NCBI RefSeq assembly: GCF_022179385.1
Contig: NZ_BPQS01000010.1
Span: 106,344-170,343, forward strand
Reading direction: 5' to 3'
Length of the DNA stretch: 64,000 nt
Source: Methylobacterium longum
Lineage (GTDB): Bacteria; Pseudomonadota; Alphaproteobacteria; Rhizobiales; Beijerinckiaceae
Shown here: one piece after another, positions 56,319 to 64,000 of the stretch
Layout of the letters: each line of letters starts with the position of its first letter
How positions within the stretch are numbered: position 1 is the first letter of the stretch
Notes under the pieces: generated by a model
The model's database searches: none
The model's input: only the letters and a program-made list of their open reading frames with translations
What the model was told of the DNA's origin: nothing
Translations under genes and position numbers: made by a program

Positions 56319-57608
56319 TCAGGCAGGATAGCGAATGGTGGTCGACGTGCTCTCTTCGATGAGCTGCACAGCTGCTGGAACGCGATCGGGGTCGGATCGC
56401 ATCCGCGCCGCGAACGCCGCCGCACGCGCGACCGCGGCGGCTTCCGAGACGTGGCACAGCCCACGTTCCAAGCTGTCTCTGGTTAACCTTCTGAACGGCA
56501 CGTGGCAGCCGAGACCCAGCCGCACCAGTCGCGTTCCCCAGAACGGCTGATCGGCAAAGACCGATGCAACCACGGACGGTAACCCTGCTCTGACGACAGC
56601 ATGGGTCGTTCCGGCGCCGCCGTGGTGGATGGCGGCTGAGCAACGGGGTAGGAGCCAATCATGGTCGACTGCGCCGACGAGGCGGATCTCCGGCGATGGT
56701 TCCTGGGGTGCTGCCATGCGCGACCAACCGGCGCTCACGACCATGCGGCGACAGCAGCGGCGAGCGACCTCACTGAGGAGGTTCAGCATCTCAGCAGAGT
56801 CTCTTACCGGCATGCTGCCGAGACCGACGTAGACCGGTGCTGGACCAGCCTCAAGCCACGTGGCGAGGTGGGGCGGCGAGGCTGCCTCCCCGAGGCTCAC
56901 CCGTGCAGACTTCGGGATTTGAAAAGCGCCAATGACACGCTGCATCGGGTCCCAATCCGATGGTCGAGGGACGAGCTGTGGCGAGAAGGCTTGAAGGGTG
57001 CACAACCCCGCCGCGGCGAGGCGCTTCTGGGTCGGCTGGCGTGTAGGGGTAAGCCCCATGCGGCGGCGTAGAAGCGCGACGCTGTCGCGATGGGCAGCCC
57101 ACCACATGTGCTCCACTACAGTGTAGGTCAGGCGATGAAGCAGGCGCGAGTGCAGGTCTCGCGTGGTGACGAGACTGTGGGCGAAGTCACCTGTAGGCTT
57201 GAGCGGGGCGAGGTGCAGCGCGATCAGGGGTTTACCCTGCGCCTCGGCCATCACCGCCGAGTGATCCTCCGTCAGGACGCCTGCCACTATGACATCAGCA
57301 CCGTCGCAGATCCGCATTTGGTCCGCCAACAGCAGATCCTGATGCTCGTGCATCAGAGCCTGCATGCGTTTCATGATCGCGCGGACATTTCCGGAGGCAA
57401 ACATGGCTTGGCCTTCGGAAGAGTCCATATAGGCCTGGGTGTCGAAGCCGATGCGCTCCGTGCGAACTCCGCATCGAGCGGCCCACTCCACAACGTTGGG
57501 GGGAGCCGCCAAGACCACATCGTGCCCGCGAGTCTGCAGCGCTAACGCGAGGATGAGGAAGGGCTGTACGTCGCCGCGGGTCCCGAAGCTCGTCAGAGCG
57601 ATCCGCAC
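56319..57608 (-). CDS. GT1-family glycosyltransferase (UGT/MGT type)
   Basis: A 429-residue GT-B enzyme. GTG 57608 is preceded by GAGGTAGTAC and gives the canonical N-terminus VRIALTSFGTRGDVQPFLIL, which resembles sterol and macrolide glucosyltransferases. The acceptor domain covers about 1-210. The donor domain includes APVYVGLGSMPVRDSAEMLN, RLVGAVDHDWLLPRCSAAIH, HHGGAGTTHAVVRAGLPSVV and SVFADQPFWGTRLVRLGLG. All donor motifs are intact. Natural acceptors might be lipids or small secondary metabolites; nothing nearby decides this. Confidence 0.9.
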   Translation of the reverse strand: MRIALTSFGTRGDVQPFLILALALQTRGHDVVLAAPPNVVEWAARCGVRTERIGFDTQAYMDSSEGQAMFASGNVRAIMKRMQALMHEHQDLLLADQMRICDGADVIVAGVLTEDHSAVMAEAQGKPLIALHLAPLKPTGDFAHSLVTTRDLHSRLLHRLTYTVVEHMWWAAHRDSVALLRRRMGLTPTRQPTQKRLAAAGLCTLQAFSPQLVPRPSDWDPMQRVIGAFQIPKSARVSLGEAASPPHLATWLEAGPAPVYVGLGSMPVRDSAEMLNLLSEVARRCCRRMVVSAGWSRMAAPQEPSPEIRLVGAVDHDWLLPRCSAAIHHGGAGTTHAVVRAGLPSVVASVFADQPFWGTRLVRLGLGCHVPFRRLTRDSLERGLCHVSEAAAVARAAAFAARMRSDPDRVPAAVQLIEESTSTTIRYPA

Positions 57609-57858
57609 CGTACTACCTCGCTGCAGGCTGCGCCGCGAGCTCTTTGCCAATTCGGCTGGCACCTCGCTGAAGGCCGAGGAATCGTATCGACTTCAAGCGC
57701 GCCGGTCTCCTCGTCTGCTAGGGTCACGGATACCGCTGAGCGCTTCAACGCCATATTGTCGTCATCCATCCTTCAACCCGGGCTACTCGAAAACAGGCGT
57801 CGCATGGCCCACCTCGGCATCACGGTACAGCAGAGCCCGCGGTGAGCGAGGAGAGTGC

Positions 57859-59226
57859 GTGCGTAAGTTGGTAATTCCGGCTGGGCGGGAAGCATGGCTG
57901 CTTCTCGGCTTGGCGCTGCTAATCGTCCTCGGGACCGCCGCCGCGCTCCACCTGACGCGACCCACGACGCTGACCATCGCGGTCGCCCCGAAAGGCGGCC
58001 CCGAGCCAGCGCTGCTGCGGGCCTACGCCGACGAACTCGCCCGCAGAAAGCTCGGCATCCGGCTGAAAGTGTCGGCTTTCGACGGGGTGCGCGAGAGCGC
58101 GGAGGCGCTTAAGGCCGGCAAGGTCGACCTCGCGATAGTGCGTCCGGACGTCTCTATGCCGGGCAATGGCCTAACCCTGGCTGTCTTGCGGAAGCTGGCG
58201 GCGTTCGTGGTCGCCCCCGCGCAATCCGGCATCAAGGACTTTCCGGACTTGGCAGGCAAGCAACTCGGCGTGTTGTCGAACAGGACCGCCGACAGGACAC
58301 TGGCCGGCACCCTGGTTGCCCATTTCGGGCTGGAGCTTCTGACCGACGCTCCAGCCGGTTCCATACCTGCGAAAGCTGTCGCCCTCGTACCGATTGAGGA
58401 GACCGATGTGGCGGCCGCGCTCGGGGACGGCCGCATCGACGCGATGGTGCTGGTGACGACGCCCACATCCTCGGCTGCGCGGCGGGTAGTCGGCCTCGTT
58501 CAGGCGGCGAGCGCCGACGGCGAGGCTACGTTGTTCGGTGTACCCGACACCGCCGCGGTGCTGGCGCGCTCGCCACGCCTGCAGCCGGTCACGGTTCAGG
58601 CCGCTCTGTTCGGTGGCAGCCCGCGCCTTCCGGCGGAGGACGTGGCGACCGTTGGCTCGTCTTACCGCTTGATGGCGCGAGCCAACCTGTCGCGCAGCCT
58701 CGTCGCGGAGGTGACGCAGCACCTGTTCGAGATGCGCACGGCCCTCGCCGAGACGGTGCCGGCGGCGGAAGACGTCAGTCGTCCAGATTACGAGGACACG
58801 GCGGACGCCACCAGCGCCCGGCTGCCCATCCACCCGGGCGCCATCGACTACTACGAGCGCGAGCAGGAGACATTTATCGAGCGTTATGAGAGCTGGATCT
58901 ACCTTGTGGCGATCCTGGGTGGCGGCCTGGGCTCGACGGTGGCCTGGCTGCGGCAGCGCCTTGGACGCATCCGTCGAGAGCGGATTGAGGTGGCGACCAC
59001 GCGTCTGCTAGAACTTCGGTCTGAGGCCAGCCGTGAGACGGACCGCGAGCGGCTTGAGGCCATAGCCGGTGAGGTGGACGACCTCGCGAGCATCATAGCG
59101 CGCCATGCTTTGAACAGGCCAACCGAGGCACGGACGCTCGGCGCTGCCACCCTGGCCATCGACGCGGCCCGCTCGACGGTCCGGCGCGCCATCGTTCAGA
59201 GTGATGGCGTGCCCCTCGTGAGTTGA
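57859..59226 (+). CDS. TAXI-family TRAP transporter solute-binding protein with C-terminal membrane helix
   Basis: A 455-residue protein. GTG 57859 is preceded by GAGGAGAGTGC. A membrane anchor (AWLLLGLALLIVLGTAAALH) is followed by the TAXI/NMT1-like binding domain, about residues 35-320: LTIAVAPKGGPEPALLRAYA, GVRESAEALKAGKVDLAIVR, DLAGKQLGVLSNRTADRTLA and VGSSYRLMARANLSRSLVAE. Then come IHPGAIDYYEREQETFIERY, a second helix IYLVAILGGGLGSTVAWLRQ and a charged coiled coil (RETDRERLEAIAGEVDDLAS). Two membrane anchors around a TAXI domain with no TRAP permease genes nearby suggest sensing or an orphan role rather than import. Confidence 0.85.
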   Translation: MRKLVIPAGREAWLLLGLALLIVLGTAAALHLTRPTTLTIAVAPKGGPEPALLRAYADELARRKLGIRLKVSAFDGVRESAEALKAGKVDLAIVRPDVSMPGNGLTLAVLRKLAAFVVAPAQSGIKDFPDLAGKQLGVLSNRTADRTLAGTLVAHFGLELLTDAPAGSIPAKAVALVPIEETDVAAALGDGRIDAMVLVTTPTSSAARRVVGLVQAASADGEATLFGVPDTAAVLARSPRLQPVTVQAALFGGSPRLPAEDVATVGSSYRLMARANLSRSLVAEVTQHLFEMRTALAETVPAAEDVSRPDYEDTADATSARLPIHPGAIDYYEREQETFIERYESWIYLVAILGGGLGSTVAWLRQRLGRIRRERIEVATTRLLELRSEASRETDRERLEAIAGEVDDLASIIARHALNRPTEARTLGAATLAIDAARSTVRRAIVQSDGVPLVS

Positions 59227-59352
59227 CCGAGTGTCAACCACTCGACGTGTGCTCGCGGGATGCACAGGAGGATGGCTGAACAGCTGCAAGGGGCGCGCTA
59301 CCGTCAGGCTGGTTCCGAAGCCTCTCGACGCTGCAGCCGAGACGCCGGACGC

Positions 59353-59472
59353 TCAGATCTCAGTGCCTTGTGCCAGCACAAGCGCATTCTCGACGTCGAC
59401 GCCGAGATAATGAACTGTGCTCTCAAGTTTGGCATGGCCAAGTAGAATTTGTACGGTGTGTCGGTTGCCAAT
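59353..59472 (-). pseudogene. Tyrosine recombinase (phage integrase) C-terminal remnant
   Basis: The frame NRHTVQILLGHAKLESTVHY-LGVDVENALVLAQGTEI then stop matches the last about 38 residues of a tyrosine integrase: LLGH with the catalytic His and the nucleophile Tyr in STVHYLG. Nothing upstream continues the gene; the sequence joins the end of the DUF1345 gene at 59474. It marks a past insertion or deletion. Confidence 0.75.
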
Positions 59473-59473
59473 T

Positions 59474-60133
59474 TCAATGCTGGGCAAGGCCAGCCGCCAT
59501 GTTCACGGCCAACGCCAAGAGGCTCGTGTTGAAAAAGTAGGCGTATAGCGTCTGCAAGGTTGCGATCCGACGCATTTGCTTTGCAGTGATGTCAGTGTCG
59601 GATGTCTGTGATGTCGCTCCGATCGTTACGGAAAATTAGAAGAAATCCCAGAAATCTGGATGATCATCTCCGTTGAAATCCAAACCACCGCGAGGCTTGC
59701 CGTCCTCTTCGCCATAGTAGACGTGCGCGTAGTGAGTGGTGAAGACCACCTGTACGAAGGCCCATGCGCAGAGCAGCGTCAGAGCAGCGAGCACAATATG
59801 AGGGATCCGATACACATCCTGCTCTTGCTGGCCGAATAGCAGCATCGCTACAGCTCCGCAGCTTGCAGCAGCGGCCAGAACTGCAAACAGGGAGATCGTG
59901 AACGCGCTATCGTCGAGACGGGACGCTTCGCGGCGAAGCGCTTCACTCGATCCGCGCGTCAGCTGAAAGATAACCAGCGCCACATAGGTGATAACGCTCA
60001 CACACCACCCGATCAGGAGCCGGGTCCAAACCGATGGGATCGGGAGGACAAGGCTCAAAGCCAAGCAAAGCGCCGCCGAGCCGAGAAGCCGCGGTCGGAG
60101 CCAAAATGCTTGAGCGGTTCTGGGAAGATGCAT
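59474..60133 (-). pseudogene. DUF1345 membrane protein with in-frame stop codon
   Basis: The intact frame would be 219 residues. ATG 60133 opens MHLPRTAQAFWLRPRLLG; hydrophobic segments follow (SAALCLALSLVLPIPSVW, LIGWCVSVITYVALVIFQL, FTISLFAVLAAAASCGAVAM, HIVLAALTLLCAWAFVQVVF) and then the family motif YYGEEDGKPRGGLDFNGDDH-PDFWDFF. Codon 166 (59636-59638) is TAA where the family has a Tyr (WDF-x-YFSFTIG). After it the same frame continues cleanly with FSVTIGATSQTSDTDITAKQ-MRRIATLQTLYAYFFNTSLL and ends AAGLAQH at 59474. So one nonsense change removes the last 53 residues, including the last membrane helix. A truncated 165-residue product would be made. Confidence 0.8.
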
Positions 60134-60271
60134 TTCTCGGACTCGACGCTGAAGTACGCGCGCTGCCTGCGAGGGGCGACCGGTTCGGAGTTTAGAGCGA
60201 TTTCTCCCTACAGTGGCGCCAACTGTGGTGCGAGAGCCCAAAGCTGGTTGGGGCGAGGTCGATTTTACCGC

Positions 60272-61264
60272 TCAGAATTCCATGCCGAACTTCACGCGCA
60301 GGTTTTTGCGCTCGAACTGTGTCAGGCCAAGGCCGCGCCGGGCATAGGCTGGATCAGTGTCGCGCCCCCACGCTTGAGCCGCATAGGCCACGGTCAGCCA
60401 GATCTTCTCGGTGAAGCGGTGATGCAGGACCGGGCCGATGAGCACTGCCGCACTCTCCAGCCGATTGAGGAAGACCCCGTCGTAGCCGCGCAAGTAGCGC
60501 ACCTCCGGGCCCACGAAGGTCCCTTCCGTCACCTGCCCAACCACCGCGTTCGACCACAGGAAGGTCGAGGATCGGTAGCCCTGGCCGCCCCCCCGCTGGC
60601 GCCCGGCCGCAGGCTCGAAGCTGATGTTGCTGCCGTACCAGATCTTGCCCGGCACGACCTGCACGTCGAGCTGGATGAGGCTTTCCATGTCGAACACGTT
60701 CGCGCCGTTGCCCTCGACGGGCAGGACCCGGGTGAAGCGAGGGCGTAGCTCAAGGGCGAGTCCAAGCGGCTGCTCGGCCGATCCTTTTAGGAACTGGTAC
60801 TTTAGCTCCACCGAGGCGCCATCGAAGGTGCCGAACGCCTTGTCGTCCAACTCCGCGATGTTGCGTTGCCGGCGGAGATTGCCGAAGGCGCTCAGCTCGA
60901 CGCTGAACCGCTCAGCTGGGTTGAACTGGTAGGAGAACCTTGTGTCGAGCACGCGGTAGGTGGAAGGGCCCGGACCGTCACGGCGCTTGCTGAAGCGCGA
61001 GATGGTATCGACCAGGACCTCCTGCTCGCCCTTCTCACCCGTGTCAGAGCCTTCGGTGAAGCCGAACAGGTGCTCGGTGTCGACATCCTTCTGCCCGTCG
61101 GTTTTGCCGCCCTCCCCGCCCGAGTTGCCGCTGTTCGACGAGGATTTCGCCTTGTCATCCCTCAGTTCCTCGGCAAGGCCAGGGGCGGCAGCGAGGCTCG
61201 AGGTTAGCAACATGGCGATCGCGGATTGCGAGATGCATCTCGCCAACAGAGCGGGCCCGATCAT
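60272..61264 (-). CDS. Outer membrane beta-barrel protein, hypothetical
   Basis: A 330-residue exported protein. ATG 61264 (CAGGG upstream) opens a signal peptide MIGPALLARCISQSAIAMLL with cleavage near GLAEE. A polar Ser/Gly/Lys-rich stretch (KAKSSSNSGNSGGEGGKTDG) precedes alternating beta-strands: YRVLDTRFSYQFNPAERFSV, ALELRPRFTRVLPVEGNGAN, LIQLDVQVVPGKIWYGSNIS and KIWLTVAYAAQAWGRD. The last residues KNLRVKFGMEF end in Phe, the outer membrane barrel signature. It resembles uncharacterised porin-like or transporter-like proteins. It is not an obvious TonB receptor. Function unknown. Confidence 0.75.
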   Translation of the reverse strand: MIGPALLARCISQSAIAMLLTSSLAAAPGLAEELRDDKAKSSSNSGNSGGEGGKTDGQKDVDTEHLFGFTEGSDTGEKGEQEVLVDTISRFSKRRDGPGPSTYRVLDTRFSYQFNPAERFSVELSAFGNLRRQRNIAELDDKAFGTFDGASVELKYQFLKGSAEQPLGLALELRPRFTRVLPVEGNGANVFDMESLIQLDVQVVPGKIWYGSNISFEPAAGRQRGGGQGYRSSTFLWSNAVVGQVTEGTFVGPEVRYLRGYDGVFLNRLESAAVLIGPVLHHRFTEKIWLTVAYAAQAWGRDTDPAYARRGLGLTQFERKNLRVKFGMEF

Positions 61265-61711
61265 CACCCTGCGGCCTTCCCCGACTGATGCGCGACGATG
61301 AGTAGACGCGCAGGTGCGCGCCTGCCTGTTACAGAACGGCAACGCTAAGCGAAAACGCTACGGTGGAGGGATGAATGGGCAGGGGTGACGTAGTCGCTGG
61401 CTCCTAAGCTGCGATCAGGCCTGAGCCGAGGTGCGCTTCGGAGATGCCCACGAAGGCCGCCGAATGCCTGAGATGGGCGCAAAGCTACTGGTCCGCTCTA
61501 CGGCGCCGAATCTGCCTCTCAGAGCCGGCGTTGACAACAGCTGTCGCATCGATGCGCCTAGCACCGAAGCAAAATAAAATGCGAAATCGATAGAACTGGA
61601 GGAGCAATAATCTCATCGCCCGAGCAAAGAAAGACAGGGTAAAGCTAAAAAGTATGGTTGGCGCGACGTGTTATCACTGATCGTTCGGTACCTATGTGCC
61701 CATAATTGTTG
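61265..61711. other. Intergenic stretch without gene
   Basis: About 450 bases, AT-rich toward 61560-61700. It contains GGAGGAGCAATA near 61600, which resembles a ribosome site but no ORF follows. No RNA or repeat recognised. Confidence 0.5.
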
Positions 61712-62506
61712 CTAAATACCCTGTGATGCCCCGCCTACTCCGTCGAGAGATTGTGGCTTGTGAGTCTTGCGCGCTGTGACCAGCGCAAGAGTGTCCAGCG
61801 CGTTTCCTGTTGCCGCAAATTCTGCGGTGTTGTCGAAGATGCACCACGCCCGACGTCCGAGGGCGCTTTGCTGGTGCAAGCGCTCGGCCATCCGGGTGAG
61901 TACGGGCGGCTCATAAACCGAATGGTACATGCGTGGGGAGCCATGAAGCCGGTAGTAGGCAAGATCCAGCCAACCGCCCGGCTTGCCTGCACCGGGGACT
62001 GGTGCGGGATCAGCAGCGACCCGGGCGATCGCGAGTTCGCTGAGGAGTTTATCGGCGTCCTCAACAAACCAGGTGGCGTGGCGCGGTTCGCAAACGATGT
62101 TCCCCGGGAAGAGCTGCCTGAAGGTAGCCAGAAACGGTTCGGCCGCCGCCCTGTTGAAAACCAAACTCGGCGGAAGCTGGAGAAGCAGCGGCCCGAGCTT
62201 CGTTCCGAGGCTCGCCACCTCGCCTAGGAAGCGAACTAAAAGCTCGTCCACGCCGGTGAGGCGTCGCTCATGCGTGATCGCGCGGGGCACCTTTACGGCG
62301 AAATGGAACCCGTCCGGCACCGCGGCGGCCCACTTCTCGTAGGTCGAGGCGCGATGTGGCCGATAGAAGGATGTGTTGATCTCAACAGCCGAAAAGCGCT
62401 GCCCGTACCGCTCTAAATGGCCGCCGGTTTCCGGGAATTGTGAGGCGTGGGCTTTCGGCAGGCTCCAGCCCGCGGTTCCGATCGCGATGGGGCCTGGTGT
62501 ATGCAT
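61712..62506 (-). CDS. DUF72 domain protein
   Basis: A 264-residue TIM-barrel-like protein of the DUF72 (YecE) family. Motifs: IAIGTAGWSLPKAHASQFPE at the N-terminus, FSAVEINTSFYRPHRASTYE, FHFAVKVPRAITHERRLTG, LGPLLLQLPPSLVFNRAAAE, VCEPRHATWFVEDADKLLSE, YRLHGSPRMYHSVYEPPVL and CIFDNTAEFAATGNALDTLA. All match the family in order and length. Function is unknown, though its barrel suggests binding of a nucleotide or sugar-like ligand. It is divergent from the DUF4186 gene at 62575. Confidence 0.92.
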   Translation of the reverse strand: MHTPGPIAIGTAGWSLPKAHASQFPETGGHLERYGQRFSAVEINTSFYRPHRASTYEKWAAAVPDGFHFAVKVPRAITHERRLTGVDELLVRFLGEVASLGTKLGPLLLQLPPSLVFNRAAAEPFLATFRQLFPGNIVCEPRHATWFVEDADKLLSELAIARVAADPAPVPGAGKPGGWLDLAYYRLHGSPRMYHSVYEPPVLTRMAERLHQQSALGRRAWCIFDNTAEFAATGNALDTLALVTARKTHKPQSLDGVGGASQGI

Positions 62507-62574
62507 CAGCTGTTACAATCGGCCATAAGCCATGCCGGCCAGATCGGCGGAAGGCAGTCAGGTTAAATGTGCGC

Positions 62575-62925
62575 ATGCGAGCGCTTGAAGAAGTCTTCGG
62601 TCGTCTCTCGAAGTCAGCATTCCGACAGCGGTTTCGGCTCGCGGCCGTCGATCAGGCCTATCTTCGAGAGAAAGGCCTGCCGACGGTTCTAGAGCATGCA
62701 CGGGACTTCGTGAAACGGCGCCTTGCGCCCGCCGAGCCAAGGAACGACAGTAAGCAGACGCCCTTTCGCAGCCATCCTGCCTTTATAGCACAGCATGCGA
62801 CGGCCACCTGCTGCCGCGGCTGTTTGGCCAAGTGTGCAGGACGGGAGCTGACTGCTGTCGAGCAGGCGCACGTGGTCGAGGCTATCGGGCGCTGGCTGCG
62901 CTCACAGAACGTCGATGGCGCATAA
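62575..62925 (+). CDS. DUF4186 domain protein
   Basis: A 116-residue protein matching DUF4186: SKSAFRQRFRLAAVDQAYLR, ARDFVKRRLAPAEPRNDSKQ, TPFRSHPAFIAQHATATCCR, GCLAKCAGRELTAVEQAHVV and the ending IGRWLRSQ. The HPAFIAQHATATCCRGCL motif, with two His and three Cys, suggests a metal site. Start is ATG 62575 or the GTG six bases earlier. The family is uncharacterised. It shares a divergent promoter region of about 68 bases with the DUF72 gene. Confidence 0.9.
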   Translation: MRALEEVFGRLSKSAFRQRFRLAAVDQAYLREKGLPTVLEHARDFVKRRLAPAEPRNDSKQTPFRSHPAFIAQHATATCCRGCLAKCAGRELTAVEQAHVVEAIGRWLRSQNVDGA

Positions 62926-63051
62926 CTGATGGTTCTGAACTGAGCTCGAACCGGCGATAATCCGGTGCGAGTACCAGATGAAGGGTCTTACCGGATTTCC
63001 AGGCTGAAAAACGTGCGGTGACTCAGACCAGCGCCGGCTAAGGGAGACGTG

Positions 63052-63243
63052 CTAGGCGGCCGGTGCCCCACGCCTGCGCAGCGCCTCCGGTAGGCAGTGG
63101 GTCCGCCGCACCCGCGCCGACACCCGCAGAAAGGTCACGAAGTTCTCCGCCTCATCGAGGCTCATGCCGCACGCGATAGTGGCATGGTCCCGCATGATCG
63201 TGTGGGTGCCGTCGCCGGCGAGCTTCACGCTGATCCTGGGCAT
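63052..63243 (-). CDS. Small hypothetical protein (63 aa)
   Basis: ATG 63243 has an AAGGAGAGGCAC ribosome site. The protein reads MPRISVKLAGDGTHTIMRDH, then ATIACGMSLDEAENFVTFLR and a basic tail RVSARVRRTHCLPEALRRRG. It looks like a small alpha/beta protein. No family recognised. It is one of three small ORFs on the minus strand between DUF4186 and the IS element. Confidence 0.65.
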   Translation of the reverse strand: MPRISVKLAGDGTHTIMRDHATIACGMSLDEAENFVTFLRVSARVRRTHCLPEALRRRGAPAA

Positions 63244-63292
63244 GTGCCTCTCCTTGAAGGATCTTCGCAGACGCATCGATGGAGATGGCGCC

Positions 63293-63532
63293 TCAATCGA
63301 ACAATGACCTCGGCGGCGTGTGGTTCGCACTCGTGGTTCCGCCATGCCGCACCCGTAGTGCTCGTCGGGCTCGCGTGAGCACGAAGTAGGCGGCAAGGGC
63401 CGCGCCGTTGATGGAGAGCGCCCAGCCGTAGCTGTTGAGCGCCTGCCCGTACATGGGCCGGCCGATGGTGCCGAAGCCGACGCATACGCCGAAGATGGCG
63501 AGGCCAGCAAATAGGAGCGCGAAGAACAGCAT
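63293..63532 (-). CDS. Small two-helix membrane protein (79 aa)
   Basis: ATG 63532 was chosen because GGAGG lies 6 bases upstream; the earlier ATG would be only one base away from it. Two hydrophobic segments (MLFFALLFAGLAIFGVCVGF and YGWALSINGAALAAYFVL) are followed by a basic tail RARRALRVRHGG. It is likely an inner membrane protein. No family recognised. Confidence 0.6.
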   Translation of the reverse strand: MLFFALLFAGLAIFGVCVGFGTIGRPMYGQALNSYGWALSINGAALAAYFVLTRARRALRVRHGGTTSANHTPPRSLFD

Positions 63533-63562
63533 GACCATCCTCCACTAAGAAGAGTGAAGCAC

Positions 63563-63745
63563 CTACAGGTCGAAGAGGCGGACGAACTCGCACGGCGTGT
63601 ACTGCACGCCTTCCCAGTCCGCGATCAGCACGTCAGCATAGCCGGTCCAAATCAGCTCGGCCGCCTTCTCCAACGCGCCGATCGCTGTGTCGTAGTCGAT
63701 GAGGATCGGCCCTGTCAGGTTCAAGCCGGTAACGATGAAGGTCAC
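63563..63745 (-). CDS. Small hypothetical protein (60 aa)
   Basis: GTG 63745 with GGAGG 5 bases upstream. The protein reads MTFIVTGLNLTGPILIDYDT, then AIGALEKAAELIWTGYADVL and IADWEGVQYTPCEFVRLFDL. It looks like a compact alpha/beta domain. No family recognised. It lies 30 bases upstream of the small membrane protein gene on the same strand, so the two are likely cotranscribed. Confidence 0.6.
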   Translation of the reverse strand: MTFIVTGLNLTGPILIDYDTAIGALEKAAELIWTGYADVLIADWEGVQYTPCEFVRLFDL

Positions 63746-63905
63746 ACCGACCTCCGTCCGCTTAGTGCACCTTGCGGCTCACAATACGCCTCTCCGCAGG
63801 CTTTCACCAGGGCGCTGAGCCGCAGATCTCTAGGAGCGATGGCAGCGGTCTATTGCAAGGCATCGCCTGAGCTTGGCCTCCAGCCGGTCTAGGGTTTGGA
63901 CTCGA

Positions 63906-64000
63906 TCAGCACCAGAAGGCGATGATTGCAGCCAGGGCGACGGCTGAGGCGTAGTTGCGAGCGAGCTTGTCGTACCGGGTGGCGATGCGGCGGAAGTCCT
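63906..64000 (-). mobile_element. IS5-like transposase C-terminus, partial at window end
   Basis: The last about 31 residues are visible: DFRRIATRYDKLARNYASAV and ALAAIIAFWC before the stop at 63906. The RRIATRYDKLA motif closes many IS5-family (IS427 group) transposases. The gene enters from beyond the window end; the inverted repeat was not certain. Confidence 0.75.

Overview
The window is high-GC DNA from an alphaproteobacterium. The complete dcw cluster with ftsZ, lpxC and bamD attached, the Pho-controlled pst operon, the R/A/P-rich out-of-frame translations and the many short hydrophobic or acidic ORFs suggest the order Hyphomicrobiales, most likely Methylobacterium or a close relative. 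This is inferred from gene content and style, not from a marker comparison.

Layout. (1) 1-9185: a mixed housekeeping stretch with a 5'-cut FemAB-like acyltransferase, an M20 amidohydrolase, a DUF1348-TetR pair behind a perfect 20-bp palindromic operator, a molybdate transporter locus (modC and modB intact, modA reduced to a relic, a glutathione S-transferase between modC and modB), and prmA. (2) 9270-13383: an M24 Xaa-Pro aminopeptidase and a DsbD/ScsB-type thiol reductase. (3) 13395-19135: pstS-pstC-pstA-pstB-phoU-phoB on the minus strand, preceded by a three-repeat Pho box and punctuated by intercistronic hairpins. (4) 19993-45532: recN, bamD, lpxC and the division and cell wall cluster. 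Reading on the minus strand the order is rsmH-ftsL-ftsI-murE-murF-mraY-murD-[opposite-strand chemotaxis receptor]-ftsW-murG-murC-murB-ddl-ftsQ-ftsA-ftsZ-lpxC-bamD-recN. mraZ is not seen. (5) 45945-46837: the RNase P RNA gene with its own promoter, and gloA. (6) 46838-64000: an accessory region with lower GC patches, long gene-poor gaps and relics of an IS3-type orfA and a tyrosine recombinase; the tail of an IS5-like transposase runs off the window end. Its genes are a PAS/HWE-type sensor protein, an L-isoaspartyl methyltransferase, an acetoacetate-decarboxylase-like protein, an AI-2E family permease with an extra cytoplasmic domain, a patatin phospholipase, a GT1 glycosyltransferase, a TAXI solute-binding protein, a DUF1345 gene with an in-frame stop, an outer membrane protein, DUF72 and DUF4186 proteins, and several small ORFs with good ribosome binding sites.

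How the genes work together. The dcw genes make and polymerise lipid II (MurC-F, MraY, MurG, FtsW, FtsI, Ddl, MurB) and build the division ring (FtsZ, FtsA, FtsQ, FtsL); LpxC and BamD add outer membrane assembly. The pst genes import phosphate and, through PhoU and PhoB, sense it.

Most notable: the decayed modA beside intact modBC; the chemotaxis receptor inside the dcw cluster on the opposite strand; a sensor protein that has lost both the LOV cysteine and the HWE phospho-histidine; the AI-2E permease with an unassigned C-terminal domain; and the nonsense codon in the DUF1345 gene next to a recombinase scar. I found no convincing defence system, CRISPR array, prophage or biosynthetic cluster.
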